Counted from the stretch's first letter, positions 1 to 13,180 are shown. The stretch: DNA of 64,000 nucleotides from Cryphonectria parasitica EP155 (GCF_011745365.1 NW_024468909.1:1488001-1552000); one strand, 5' to 3'. Translations and numbers: made by a program. Notes: generated by a model not told the origin, from the letters alone.

Positions 1-1934
1 GCCGTCACACCCCTGAATGCACAAACGGGTGGGGACCTGTCCTATCCGCTGAGCAGCTACTTCATCTCCAGCAGCCACAACACGTACCTCACGGGAAACC
101 AGCTCAGCAGTGATGCCAGCACGGACGCGTACAAGAACGTCCTGCTACGCGGGTGTAGATGCATCGAGATTGATGTCTGGGATGGGGACGAGTCAGACTC
201 AGAGGCCAGCGGTTACTCGTCGAGTGACCTCGAGGATCATGACCCCAAGAAGGCGGCTGCAGCTCGCGCAAAGAGGAAGGCAAAGGTCGACAAGGCCAAG
301 GCCAAGATTCCCAAGTCCGTGCTGCAGAAGCTTGAGCAGACATCGCTCGGCAAGAAGCTCGAGAAGTATGTCGAGAAGAAGACGGAGCCCAAGGCGCCCG
401 CCTCGCCGTCTACCTCGTCAGCAGCAGCAGCAGCAGCAGCGCCAGCGCCAGCACCCGCAGCGAAGGATGATTCGAAAGTGAAAGTCGCCAGCCAGGCCTC
501 CTCCTCTCCTGCGCCGCCGTTGGTGGAGAAGCTCCCGGCCCTCGCGGCGGCTGTTATCGAACCCCGTGTACTACATGGTTACACGCTAACCAAGGAGGTC
601 TCCTTCCGCGAGGTGTGTTTGGCTATCAAGGAGTACGCCTTTGCCGTGACGGATCTGCCGCTCATCGTGAGTCTCGAGGTGCATGCAGGGCCTGAACAGC
701 AGGAGATCATGGTCAAGATCATGAACGAGACCTGGGCCGGCCTCCTACTCGATCCGCCTGAGAAGGAGGCCGACGTACTCCCGTCGCCTAGCGACCTGCG
801 TCGCAAAATTCTCGTCAAGGTCAAGTACGCGCCCCCTGGCCAGGAGGTCTCTGCGGCCGCCGCATCCGACGAGGATGTCTCTACGCCGGGCCAAGTCGCT
901 GCCCCTGGGTCTCCAGAGGCCAAGAAGAAGAAGAAGCCCTCCAAGATCATTCATGCTCTGAGTGCCCTGGGCATCTACACCAAGGCCGTTTCGTTCAAGT
1001 CGCTTCACCAACCGGAAGCCACTATGCCGTCACACGTCTTTTCCCTGGGCGAGAAGAGCGTCAGAGAGGTGCACGAGAAGCAGGGTCAGGACCTGTTTGA
1101 GCACAACCGAAAATATCTCATGCGGGCGTACCCATCTGGCTTCAGAGTTGGCTCGTCCAATCTGGACCCTACGCCGTTCTGGAGGAAGGGGATCCAGATT
1201 GCCGCGTTGAACTGGCAGCACTGGGATGAGGGCATGATGTGAGTGGGAAGCAAAAGCATCCAGAAGCGCTGGCCTGATTATAATTGCTGACCCATTGTCC
1301 CTACCCACCATACAGGCTCAACGAGGGCATGTTTGCCGGCTCAGGCGGTTACGTTCTCAAGCCTCCAGGCTACCGACACGACAAGCCTAACGCGCCCGCC
1401 GAGACCGCCCACGTGCAGCACCGCACGCTGGACCTCGAGATCAAGGTTCTCGCCGCTCAGAACCTGCCGCTCCCGCCCGAGACCTCGGTCAAGTCGTTTA
1501 ACCCTTACGTCAAGGTCGAGCTTCACGTCGAAGCCGGTGGGGAGCGCCACGGCCACTTCCCCGCCGACGGTCACGAGTGTGACCTGGCCACCGCGGCCGC
1601 TGCCAAGGCCGCAGCCGCCAGGCGCAGCGAGGACGATGAGGAGGTCGAGGGCGAGTACAAGGCGCGCACCAAGACCGCCAAGGCCACGTGCGATCCGGAC
1701 TATAAGGGCGAAATACTCGAGTTCAAGGCCATCCCAGGCGTCGTCGAGGAACTGAGCTTCGTGCGCTTCATCGTGCGCGACGACGTCAAGTTTAGGCGGG
1801 ATGATCTCGCTGCATGGGCGTGTGTACGCCTGGACCGGCTGCGGATGGGGTACCGCTTTGTGAGACTTATGGATGCCAAGGGGAAGGAGAGTGAGGGGGC
1901 TATTCTTGTCAAGGTCATGAAGAAGGTCTATTAG
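1..1934 (+). CDS. Phosphoinositide-specific phospholipase C (5'-truncated by window edge)
   Basis: This gene encodes a PI-specific phospholipase C, which cleaves PIP2 at the membrane into diacylglycerol and IP3. It enters the window in frame at base 1. Exons are 1-1238 and 1316-1934; the intron has donor GTGAGT, branch TGCTGAC and acceptor TACAG, and 618 residues are visible. The X domain shows SSHNTYLTG (catalytic His26), IEIDVWDG (metal-binding Glu56 and Asp58), LHGYT (His192) and SLEVH (Glu226). The Y domain starts near residue 313, with LSALGIYTKAVSFKSL and a GVLKPP-like YVLKPPGY end. A C2 domain follows from about residue 448 (LDLEIKVLAAQNLPLP, NPYVKVEL). The EF-hand and PH regions would lie off the left edge. 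A Lys/Ala/Ser-rich insert of about 124 residues sits inside the X domain, between WDG and the second catalytic His. Fungi carry several PLC paralogues, so I give no symbol. Confidence 0.95.
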
Positions 1935-2512
1935 TTCGGGTTGATTGGGTTGCGGAAGTTTTGTGTAAGGGGAGACACACAGAGAGAGAGATGGAGGGAG
2001 GGGTGGGGATATTTGGCACTTTCGTGGCTGCGTGGCTTGGTACAGAGCCAGTCAGTAGTATCCTTTCCAACAGGTTTGGGGTAACATAAAAATCAAAGAG
2101 AGACAGAAAGGTTCTTATGATTCTATACTCTGTTTTTAATGGCCCATTGCATGCCTAGTGCTCTGTACAGTCTTGAACGCAACAAGTTTGAATTTCATTC
2201 TCCATGTACTCCCCTGGGCCATGATCTGTCTAATCGCTGACCCCTTAAAAAAAGCATGTCAAAGTTCCATAACCACCATCTCGCACTATAAATCGCTGAG
2301 AGCTCTTCCGGCTGTTTGTATGTGGGAGCCCCTTAAAAATCCCATTTGCCTGGCATATCAACGCCAAACTCCATTCATCCCTTCTGAAAATGACAATAAA
2401 CCCCCCCCCCCCCCCTTCTTTCTCTCTTCCCAGGTCTGCAAGGAATCTCATTGTTGGAGACAATGCTCTGCTCACCACCTTTTATAAAGTCCCGTAGCCT
2501 CTTGATCTTTTA
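1935..2512. other. Convergent intergenic region PLC / ARP8
   Basis: This is the tail-to-tail spacer holding both 3' UTRs. It contains a GA-rich stretch just after the PLC stop, an AT-richer middle and a run of 15 C at 2401-2415. I see no coding potential and no RNA gene. Confidence 0.6.
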
Positions 2513-4931
2513 TTACCACGACCAAAGAACCTTGTGGTGGAGCGTCCTCGGCCCCAGCCTCTCGTACTCGATGGGCGTGATCCACGAGTCGTTCATGGAG
2601 AGCTTTCCGAAGACGCTGGCGCCCTTCCAGACGACCACCTGCTCGTCCATGTCCCTAGCGCTGCGCGACACCAGGACTCTATCCGCGATGTCGGGCCGCC
2701 GCGCGCGGAGCCTCTCCTCGAGGTACGTGGTGAAGTGGGGAATCTTGGCACCGCCGCCAATCACCATGATGGAGCCCATGAGGTCGCGCGTCTTCTTCTC
2801 GTCACCCTTGGCGGCGTATTGTATTGATATCATGATGGCCGTGTCCAGGGGCGCGATGGGGAGCACCGAGTCCCGCTCGATGGCCTGCAGCTTGCTCACC
2901 GGCACGCTGGGGTCGGCGAACATTCCTTGCGGAGCCGGGGTGGCCTGGATTTGAGGCTGGAACCCATTGGTGGTCGGTGCTGGCGTCCCACCGTTCGGTG
3001 CGGGACTTGCGTTGCCGTTCAGGTTCTCCTTCCCAAAGACGAAAGGAGGCGGGACCGGCGTGCTGGCACCCTCTGGCGCAGGGGACGGGGCGTTGGAGGC
3101 CTGTGGTGTGCCATCACGGACGATGTTGTTGAAAGGATTCGGCTTCTCCTTCATCGGCGTCGCAAACTCGGCGGCTGCGGGCGCTGCGCCGTTGACCCCT
3201 TGGTTCAGCTGATTTATCGAGGGCTTGGACAAAGCCAGAATACTGGTCTGTGCCGCCGACAAGGGGTCGTCAGGGACCTCCACCTCGTAAGGGTTGTAGG
3301 AGCGGTCGATAATCTTCCGGCGGCCACGAAGCTTCGTCGAGTTGTCGAAGATCTCTGGGTCGTAGAAGCCCATTGGGGCCAGTATGACCTCGTCGTATGT
3401 CTTGAACTGGTACTTCCGTGTGGGCTGGTTTGGAGCGCGCAGGTGGAACTGGAAGAGCTGGACCGAGATCTCTGCCTGTGTCATCGTACAGTGCTTCACC
3501 TTGAGCTCCTCGGCCAGAAGGAAGTCGTGCCGCCGCCGGAGGTTGATGTCCGCGTAGGGGAAGTTATCGAACAGCATCATCTTGATAAACGTCTCGGTGA
3601 CGTCGTAGCCGCCGTACTTCAAGTTGATGCGCGAGTCTTCCAGACACAGGCCGTCCTCGACGCAGGTGATGGACGTCTTCTGCGCGCCGACATCCACAAC
3701 GCAGGCCTGCGTATACCCTGCTCCGAAGGTCGCAGCCATGCTCTCCTGTATGAAGCAGACCTTTGAGAACTCGAACCAGTTCATACAAGAACGGAGCGCC
3801 TGTTCGACGTATCTCTTGTCGTAGAGGTCGGGGATGACAAAAACGCAGCTGTATTGCTTCCAGGCGCTGTTCTTGTTCAAGCCAAGCTCTTGCCGGATGG
3901 TCTTGTCGAGAAGGGTCTCAAAGTCGTCGTACAGATGCTCCTTGCTCGTGTAGTCGTCCTCGTTAAGCCAGCCGCACTGCATGGGCCACCAGAGCTTGAA
4001 CTTGGGATTCGAATCGTCTGGCACCCTCTGCGCCGCATTGCCAATAAAGCACGAGGCGACAGAGTTTGGATCCTCCAACGACTTGATGTCTGTCCACTCG
4101 ACCTGCAGAGGATCGTTATGGACGGGTATGATCTCTGGGTCTGCTCGCCGGTTGTAGTTAACAACGAGCTCCTTGGAGTTTGGCAGGACCTTGCGCTTGT
4201 TGGCGCGCATGTCGATCTTCAGGTCACTGGACTGCTTCGTGTACTTCTTGGACCACTCCTCGCCATACTGCTCCTCGGACGTCTTGGCCTCGAACTGCCG
4301 TCTGGGCAGAGCCTCGTACTGCTCAGATTCGGTCTGCGGGAATCGAGTCGCTAGGGTCATGGGTATGGTCTTGGGCAGCGCGTCGCTTGCGAAACCTATG
4401 CGGAGGTTTTGACTGCCGGGGTGGATGACAATGATATGCGAGGGATCATTTTTGGCTGGAGCGGTACCGTCCTCATCTGCGGCGGCGCCCATTTCCTCCT
4501 GCACATCTTCTGCCAGCAGTGGCACCTCGCCTCTGGGGTTAAGGGCGCGCTCGCGGTCTCGGTCCTTGGCCGATTGCACGATTCGATCACGGTTGGCTTC
4601 ATTCTGGAGTCGCAGGGGCAGGATCTGGTCGTCCCGTTTCATGTAGTCCCTATATGAGCAGGAGAGGGGTGAAGTCAGCCATTGCTGAGCCTCCTATCAG
4701 GACCAGAAGGGAGAAGAGGAAGAGCCACACAGAGAAAGAGAGGACCTACGTATAGTAGTTCTTTTGGTTGATGGGCATGACATCTGGCCAGCTGCTCTGC
4801 TTCATGCCATTGTCAGTCCGCTCGAGACCTGTGTCAAATACCACCTGTCAGCAACAGTGCACAATATCATCACTCATCATTGCAAAAGTCCTGTGTCGCA
4901 TCCCATCCATCCATCGACCCTTCGCAGGGAA

Positions 4932-4980
<49 letters not shown>

Positions 4981-5025
4981 CTGACCCTCACGGGCGAGCA
5001 CACGCTCGCTGACCTTGCCAACCAT
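2513..5025 (-). CDS. arp8: Actin-related protein Arp8, INO80 chromatin-remodelling subunit
   Basis: Arp8 is a nuclear actin-fold subunit of the INO80 remodeller. It forms a module with actin and Arp4 that binds linker DNA and nucleosomes. The exons on the complement are 4986-5025, 4750-4828 and 2513-4649, which give 751 residues. The long exon alone would start at an internal Met. The two short upstream exons restore the N-terminus MVGKVSERVLAREGLERTDN and the motif PINQKNYYTDYMKRDDQIL, which are typical of fungal Arp8, and all phases match. The actin-like start IIVIHPGSQNLRIGFASDA is clear. The second half holds a long Pro/Ala/Asn-rich insert (FATPMKEKPNPFNN, then PAPTTNG) before the conserved end WITPIEYERLGPRTLHHKVL. 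The first intron carries a pure GA repeat. Confidence 0.96.
4938..4978. repeat. (AG)n microsatellite in ARP8 intron 1
   Basis: About 20 uninterrupted AG units lie inside intron 1 of arp8 (4829-4985). On the sense strand this is a CT tract directly after the donor GTCAGT, so repeat length could affect splicing. Confidence 0.95.
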
Positions 5026-6329
5026 TATGACTTTTGTTGTGGTGATGGATTGGCGATGGTGTGATCAGGAAGGAGGAAGAGATGGTGGTGGTGCCAAGAC
5101 GAAGTTTACGAGGTTGTATAGTAGTAGGTCATCTCGAATTTCGCGACCCGCGAGCTCAGCAAGCTCTAGGTTGCGCTGCCTCGCGTGCAACCTGCAGAGA
5201 AGACCCTTGACGGTGAATGAGGAGCAAGTCGATTTAGCTGTGTTAGAACTTAGTGCCCACTAGAGAGCACAAATGGCCCGTGCACCAGCAAGCATATCCC
5301 CCAACCCGGCTTCACCTGGGGCGGCACTGGACAGGCCTGGCTCTTGGAGTGCTGGCTAGCCTTTTGTTTGCCCTGCAAGACAAGACGAGGCCATCACCAC
5401 TCCTCTTTAAGAGAAGTGGATTTATTGATTCCGAGCATCATTACTAATTGACTGCTCTAGCGATACTAGCCCTGCTCTCTATATGCAAAATGAGACATCT
5501 TGCTCATGAAAGCTAACCTAGTGTTTCCACGTATTGTTCAGTCTTCATGCCTGTTCAAGATCAGATCAAGATCAAAATCTAGACACCTAACAGGTTGGCA
5601 CTGAGGATAGCGAACAGTCACCCAGAGGCTGCTGAAAATATCACAATTTGTGGAGATCCAAGTAGAAACATGAAAATCCGAGGGTATCTTCCATTATTGT
5701 GAGTGCCAAGTGTAAAAGAAATTCCAAGTTTGACCACAGTCTGAAAGCCAATAGGAATTCAATCTACCCAATTAAGCCTATAACACTTGAAGACACTGCA
5801 GACTTCTAAGCAACTCTCAACTGTTTACAGCAACAAATATGTTTCTTGCTGAAGTCACCATCTGTCTATTCCTTTCTATTTTGTCATTATTTTCGATTTT
5901 TGAGTTGTTGCTTACCTGCCCCTCCTGGCGTTACAAGGAAGTCCATCACCTGACAGCAATGACGTCGTTCCCTTGCCGCTTTCAACTTGCCTCTTTGCCT
6001 CCAAAGAGGTCAATGAAGACAGCCGTTCCAGAATTCCAGACAGGACACGTCTCTCTCTCTCTCCCCCTTGACAAGAACCACTTCAAAACAATCAGCGTCA
6101 AGTTGTGAAAAAATTGGCTCGGAGTCATACTGACCGACTGACTGATCCTCTGACTCCTTTGTTTTCTTTTCCTCCTTGAGAAGGTTAGCAATCTCTGTCA
6201 AGGAAGCCTGGACTGTTTCCTTTTGAGTTTCCCAGATCCAAAAACACAGAAGATCTACAAACTCACCTCCCTATATTAAATCAACAAAGGCTCGAGTTCC
6301 AGCAAACAACTCGCTAAAGGACCGTCAAA
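5026..6329. promoter_or_regulatory. Divergent promoter region arp8 / 251-residue protein gene
   Basis: This is a 1.3-kb head-to-head spacer. The middle (about 5450-5850) is AT-richer than the flanks. A short CT run at 6050-6063 lies in the likely leader of the downstream gene. I recognise no specific operator and saw no supported small gene. Confidence 0.5.
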
Positions 6330-7085
6330 ATGCCTCCGATTCCAATCTACTCTCACAGTCCCATCAACGCTGCCAAAGCAAATGGCGTGACGCCCCAGAC
6401 AGCAGAGAAGGAGCAAGGCGCAAATCCAGCACCACCGCCTACAAACACACAGGGCACGCCCGGACCACCAGCGGACCACAACGCCTACCCAGCAGCCCAA
6501 GCAGGCGCTGTCCCTTCCATGCCAGCACCCACAGGCGCAGCCTCTCTATCACAACAGCAGCAGGCGCCCCTCCAGCCTACGCCCACACAAGCTCTCGCGT
6601 CGTCAAGCCCGCCACCTCCTCAACCAGGTGCCTTTCCCGTGCCGCCCGGCTCATCGACGCACCCGCCAGCAGCCAGGTCCACAGGCCTTCCGCCGCCGCC
6701 CAAGGCTGGCGAGGCGTCCTCCACCCAGGCGCAGACTCCGGCGTACTATCCGCCCCAGATGTCCATCCCCGCGCCGCCCGCCTCGACGACACAGGGCGCT
6801 CAGCGCGGGACCAGCACCGCGTTCGTCGCGGTTCCCTCGCCGCTGGAGCATCCGCCCGGCTACCAGCAGAACCCAAACGCGGGTGAGCTGGACCGGTACC
6901 AGCGGGCCGCGCAGGAGGCCCTGGAGAGGGATGAGGAGGCGAGGCGGCGGCTGGGAGGCGGAGGCAGCTACGGGGACGGAGAGGCTGGGGTCTGGGACAG
7001 CGTAAAAGGGGCCATGGTGGCGGCCGGCGAGAAAATTGCTGCTGCCGAAGAAGGGGTCTGGAAGAGGATCAACAAGGAGCTGTGA
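6330..7085 (+). CDS. Conserved fungal protein of unknown function, Pro/Ala/Gln-rich
   Basis: This is a single-exon ORF of 251 residues. The start context (CAAAATGCC) is good, and there are no upstream in-frame codons worth including. The first residues (MPPIPIYSHSPINAAKANGV) look conserved rather than random. Residues about 25-185 are low-complexity Pro/Ala/Gln/Ser and probably disordered. The last 65 residues become charged and helical: GELDRYQRAAQEALERDEEA is followed by a Gly linker, then VWDSVKGAMVAAGEKIAAAE and WKRINKEL. That tail reads as an amphipathic helix and could contact a membrane or a partner, but this is inference. I see no signal peptide, transmembrane segment or known catalytic motif. 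Confidence 0.8.
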   Translation: MPPIPIYSHSPINAAKANGVTPQTAEKEQGANPAPPPTNTQGTPGPPADHNAYPAAQAGAVPSMPAPTGAASLSQQQQAPLQPTPTQALASSSPPPPQPGAFPVPPGSSTHPPAARSTGLPPPPKAGEASSTQAQTPAYYPPQMSIPAPPASTTQGAQRGTSTAFVAVPSPLEHPPGYQQNPNAGELDRYQRAAQEALERDEEARRRLGGGGSYGDGEAGVWDSVKGAMVAAGEKIAAAEEGVWKRINKEL

Positions 7086-7845
7086 GACAAGAGAATGCTT
7101 TCACGAGCTGATGTCCTTTTGGACGAGGGGTCCTTGTGTGCACGAGGGGACGAGACACGCACAGATGGGCAGTAGTCCGTCCGACTGGCCTCATTGTGAC
7201 CTGGGACAGTCTTTCGTGCGTGTCTATGTGTGTGTGTTGCATCGGACATGTGAAGGTTATGCCGCCTGAGCTCGGTGCAGGAGGATCATGAGAGAGCTCG
7301 CTCTTGGTGTTGGGTGACGTACTCCATCGTCGCGGCCTGCCAGGGTCGGATAGTGTGACATGCTCATTGAGGCGATGCAAGGAGGCCAACCAACGATGTA
7401 ACTCGTAGGGAATATGGAGGTTTCTTCGGACGAGGCTCTCAACCGACGGAGTTAGGATCGTTTCCAACAAAAGAAGCTACTTAGTTACAAACAATCTAGA
7501 CGAGGCAATGTAGCAACAACAAACATGGCTGTTCACACACGTCCCCTGGCGAAGTCCTCTCTTTCTCCCCCCCCCCCTTTTTTTTTTTCTTCTCTTTCCC
7601 TTCCCCCTTTTCCCTTGTTTGTTTTTAGGTGCTTACTACTCTGCAACAGTCACCAATCTACAGTACTGATGGGAGCCTCTCGCATCGACCTTAAGAAGGA
7701 TGACGAAACAAGGCTGAATCGTCATATCTAAATCAATCCGCCGAGGGAGTGGAGGGGGTGGGAGAAACGGCGGGCGATCGACAACCACTAAAGACTACCG
7801 GGTTGGTCTTATTTTTGGTGGTCAGATCTTTGCTCAGCAGCGCCT

Positions 7846-7863
7846 CCCCCCCCCCCCCCCCCC
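7846..7863. repeat. Poly-C tract (about 18 nt)
   Basis: This is one of the longest C homopolymers in the window and lies in non-coding DNA. It is one of a large set discussed in the findings. Confidence 0.9.
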
Positions 7864-10800
7864 GGCGGCCCGACTGGCGAGATGCGGGATGCGTTGCGTA
7901 TTGTGTCATGAGGGATAAGGGGAAAAGAAAAGAGGGAGGGAAGGGTGGGATGGGATGGGATGGAGGGGTTGTGTGGGCTTGTCGCTCATCGAGGACCTTT
8001 TGGAAGAGGGAGAAAGGACTAATTCGGCCAAATTCATCCTATACAGCGCCGAACACAGGTTTGCGTGCAGGGGGGAGGACAATAGCTACGTAGAGGGCAG
8101 GTGAATATCACAGCCCGCTGTATAGATGTCATCATCGTTTTTTATTTTACAAGATAAATCAAGACTTCTTTGAGGGACAGAAAACCGTCACACGCTTAGT
8201 ATCGCGCGCTCACGGAAATATCCGAGGCCCTGTCTGTGCTGGGGGGCGGGTCCACTACTGATTTCCTAACTGTTTCCCTTCCTCTTTTGTTTTCCTCCGC
8301 TCCGTCTTGCTACCCAGTGGGGAAAGGTGAAGCACAAGGGGAAAAAAGAAGAAGAAAAAGAAACACTAAAAGCTACCATGTCCATTGCTCGTGTTTCTTG
8401 TGGCTTTGTTTTCTTCCCCATGTCTGTTTTTCTTGTCTTTATTTTCCTTACTTTGCTTTGCCCACTTGCGACAGATATGATATCCCTGGATGGGCTATTT
8501 ACAGAAGTTTCGGAAATTAAAATTGCATGCAACAAACCAGACAGGGCCGAGACTCTCACAACAGCCAGGGATGACGATGGCTGTGATTGGAAGGGGGGGG
8601 GGGGTTCAAACAAGGCCGTGCTCTGCGATGTGGACACAAACACCAACATACACACACATACTGTAATACTACTACTCTGGAGTTACTGTGGATAAGGGGG
8701 TAAAAGGCAGGTTTAGGTAGTAGTACTGTGTGGCCCTTATATGCACGAGCCTTGTCATGACGGGAAGGAATGGGGCTCTCATGACTTAAGACACCCAAAA
8801 CGGACCCGCTGGGTCCCGATAAGGTAGGTGAATGGAGTCGAAATCGAAATAGAAAGGAATAGAGGGAGAGGGGGTGTCTGGAGGTCGTCAAAATCTAAAT
8901 AAAGGGCGTTGCAGTGTCTGTGTGGATGGTGTCACTTTGAGTGCAGGGTGGGAGCCGGGGAGGAGGACACCAGAGCTACCTTAGACCGAGGTCGAGGCAC
9001 TCGGGATAGGACTTACAAGGAGAGGATGAACCAAGTTCAGCTCATATTCAGCCCGCTGACGAATGGGCTGTGTCCGGATGAAGGGTATAAACGTCAGAAA
9101 TAAAGTGTTCTGGGGGGTGAAAGCATCTTGCAAAAAGAAATCTTGGTCGGCCTGAACGTCCTATCCACACATAACACAACACACAGACTATCTCTAAGTA
9201 GTGGGTCAGGTAAGGCCTCGTCAGCTTTGCGCGCTGCTGCCGACCAATAGGAACCTCAGGGCCATAAGCCAGGCTGAGTACGACCGAGTTGGCGGCCTCC
9301 AGCCCAATCAGGGAGGGGAAGGGGGGGGGAGGGTGGCATGGTCGCCGATGGCAAGGCAAGGCAGGGGAAGGGGGAAGAGGGAAGAGCCAGCGATTCTCCA
9401 GACGTGGCCGTTGTAGGGCAGAGTCGTGTCAGGGCCTGATCTCCATAAGAGCCCGATTATAGACCGCAACAAGCCCGTCATTAGCTAGATCAACCAGGTC
9501 AATTTCCCCAAAAAGAGATGAGCTCTTCATGCGTCCAGCGATCGCCCGCCCGCTAAACCATCCTCAGGATGTCATCAAGACTGCACGCTGGTCCCTGTTG
9601 GCGGGCGCCCCGGGGGCAAGGTCGATGGGCGGACAGAGTGCCGGGCCCGCAGAAAAGAATAAGTCATCGAAGCTGCCATGGAAGCATCGCTTGTTTCCCC
9701 CCCAGCAGCCCCAACGGCCCCCAGCAGCCCCCCCCCCCCTCTCCGTTGGGTTAGGTGAGTGATCGAAACATTTCGCGGTATAGTTGCCCAGATTGGCTCT
9801 AGCACCATGCCTCAACGGGCTGCAAACTTCGCCCGGCTGCTTCACAAAGGGACGAGGCGGGCGTCTGTGGGTGAGACTGGAAGCGGCCAAGGACCGGGGA
9901 GACGCGCGCTCGGCGCTCGGATGCTGAAGACGTCAAGGTCCCATCTTGTCTGCTGCAGGCTACCGCAACTCGGTACCATACAACGTGCATCCGCAAGGTA
10001 TTCCCGCAAGAGTAGTAGGTATAGGTAGTGGGCGTATCACAGTACTAACAAATGGCTTCCGTGGTCTCGAACCTCGGACACGGGATGCGACGTCTGCGGA
10101 GTTGGTCAGAGTACCAGAGATGATGGCTGCTACCCTCCCTCCAGGCAGATGCAACGGTGCAGCTGAGTACGTTGAGACTCATACCATCGACGATCGCTCC
10201 ATGGGAGCCTGTCTGCTTAGAAAAGCAACCAAGGAAGAAAAGAAGATGCCAGACGCGTAAATCTTTCAAGTAAAAGGTACGTATTGTGATTTGAAAGTCT
10301 TCAGTCACACATGGTAGGATAGGGGTCCGCGATGCCTGTTCCCCGTCGTCATTCTGTCTTGGTTTCTTTGGATACATAGCCGCCCTCAGCTCTCTGAGGG
10401 TGTGGCTTAGGCTCCACGGATGCTCATCCAGGTTGGCTTGTCTTGTATACAAGTTGGTTCGCATAAAGATCTCCTCGAGGGGTCTTCTAGAGTGAGATAG
10501 CTAGGCTTGACTATAGTTGGGATGATATCAACGAAGTCGTGTTGGTGTTGGTGTGGGGGCCGGGGAGGGGAGGGGTCCCCATGCATACACAGCCAGGGCG
10601 CGAGAGCGAAAGAGAAGACACATCTCGAGCCGCCGACAAAACGAAGTTCCAGAGCTGCCAGATGAAGATGGCGATTAGTCCGGTGGAAAGATTGTAGCAG
10701 TTGATCCTCGAGCTCCCCATCGTGGGGGCGCAAATCTCATAACGAAGGAGACTGGCGAGTCCCAAGAGACGATGATTCGAAAAGGAGCACCCGGCTTCGC

Positions 10801-13180
10801 AAGCCACCGTTCCTGATCGTCCTGCTCTGTAGTAAGAGAGTCTAGACTGCAAGCGTCAGAATATGTACGATAAGTAACTACTGGTCAAGGTGCAACTAGG
10901 GTTGGGGGTGGGGGGAGGGCAACTCTTGGTACAGAGAACTGAGGGCTCGGTGTCTGCTTTGGCTCACGAAACTCGCGGCCAGACTCTGCCTCAGACTCGG
11001 TCAAACATGCCAAGGAAGCCAGTATGGTCGGGAAGGAAACGGCAGGATGAAGGTGTTCCCGGGTGCCGATTGGCTTGCCCCCGCATCCCCCCCTTCCGCC
11101 AGGAGATCTGGTTCACCACTCCGGGCGCCGTATCACGTCCCCAGACTCTGAGTCTGTGACATGACCCAGACTGTCGATGAGGGAGGACATCTCGAATGGG
11201 GGGCTAGACCCGGCAAAATTCTGAGCCTGTACATAGTACACACAATAGATGGCTCGTTCCCCACGATGGAGGGCACAAGTTGGTCCCAGTAGCAGTCATC
11301 CTCGCAACCTCGCTCGGGACGAGCGGAAGGCTGTCACCTGCCCACTCATCCCAGGCGCCCTGTACTGTCACTGTCACAGGGCCAAATATGGTTCGACCAA
11401 AGATGGGATGGAAGATGTAAGTGTACCCCATGTCCCTGGAGCACCTAGTTCGCCGACAACCCTCGTCCCCGGGCCCTCCCTTCTCTCCCCCTCCTTCCTT
11501 CCAGCGATGTCAGATCTGTTGAGTCATAGGATAGAAGGCGCCGTCACAACTGCTAAACAGGCCTTCGTCGTAGCTAAATCTGACTGTTGTCAGATGATTC
11601 GCTGTTATCGAGACAGCCAATACTATTTGTGGTGGTGGATCCTGGACTATGGGCCTCAATGCTCTCTTTCTTCCTACCAGTCCAGCTGCCCTGTCAGCGA
11701 TCCTAATGATGAACCTCAAGTCAAGAGGTCGAGTCGGTCGGTGAAGGATGCTAACTTCTTCGGAAGAACCCTAGGGCCATTCGATGGCGTTGAGTGTATC
11801 GTGTGCGGAGTATTCTGGTATGTGGTAGGCAGAGACGGGGCCCAAGTTGACGTTGGAGCTTTGGTAGCGGAGGAGCGGTTGCGATAGGTCCGCAGGGCTG
11901 GGCAAAAGGTGGGAGAAGGTGGGGAGCAGGTGAGACGACTGTTTCATGTGTGAAGTAATTCCTTCGATCCTACCTCCCCAGCTGGCGCTAAACTTATTAT
12001 GGCAGATCTTGGGTCCTACAGCCCGCTAGCTGTCAGGCCGGGCCACTCATAGATGAGCTTTCCGCTGGCATCCTTGTACGGCAGGCTGGCATTAGGTGGG
12101 GTGGTACAAGCCCCCCCTGCAGCTGCCTCCAGATGTGCGTGGGTGGGCTCCCCTTCCTTTTTTTCAACGACACTTGCTGCTTCCACCCAAAACCTCGCAC
12201 ATTTGGGATCTCGAGATACCCACGTAACGCCTGCACGCACCACACATCTTCCCCAATCTGTTCTGGTGCCTAAATCTGTTGTCCTCTAAGCTGTCTGTTT
12301 TTTAAGCTTGTCTGTCGACAATGTTCTACTCGTCTTATCCTGACAGCCAAGCCAACACGGCCATTGCGCTGGGCTGCGTGCCTAAGGGGGGGAGGGGGAG
12401 GTCGAGGTGGAGGACTCAGGTAATTGATGTGACGGGCTCAGACTCTGCTGCTGCTGCTGTCCCGTCAGCCTTGTCCAGAGCTCCTCTCCCCCACTGATCT
12501 CCCTCAAATCAGAAGATCACACTTTTCATGAACCTGGGCTAAACATCACTCGGCACCTCTCCGGGGTCGTCATGACGACTTCAAACAGAGCCTTGATCCT
12601 GCGTCATCTCCCTTGTCGAGTCTCATGCCCTCTTCTGTGCCCAGCTGGCTGTCCGTCCGTCTGCCTGCAGCCAGTCACCACGGCGACGACGGCCTTTGCT
12701 GAACGTCACATTTCCCAGAATTCGTAACCCTCGCTTGGTAGTGGGGATAACAGGGCAGACTAACTACCGTGGCTGTCTGGCGCTTCTCTATTTTCGTACA
12801 GGACTCGTGTCGCCTGCGGCTGCGGCTCTTAGCCAGGGCTGTAACCGCAGCCTCCGTGTCGGCCGATTTTTTTCAATCTCATCTATAACCGTGACAAGAC
12901 CTTTTACCACGGTGAGGCATGTCTTTCGCGCACTGCCCCTCGCTCTCCTATCCTGTGGCTGTCTTCAGCCTCGTTTCTCTCAGCTATCTCCTACGGACCT
13001 CCTTGGGCGATTTTTAGCGGCCCAGGCCCACTACTGGGCTCGACTTTGTCGTCTGCTTGAGACCAGGCTTCTCGCTGGGGTGCAGGCGACATCCTTGCGC
13101 GAAGCTCTCGCACGGTCGACACGGCCAACTTTCGATGATCGATTTTGGACCTGTGTTGCGAGCGAGCACCAGGATACACG

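Noticed and set aside
10040..10140. tRNA-like B-box (GGTTCGAGACC on the minus strand)
   Set aside because: The T stem does not pair and no acceptor stem or anticodon arm can be drawn.
11249..11887. 212-codon plus-strand ORF in the gene-poor region
   Set aside because: No domain, mixed composition, no plausible splice partners or leader. It reads as chance in GC-rich DNA.
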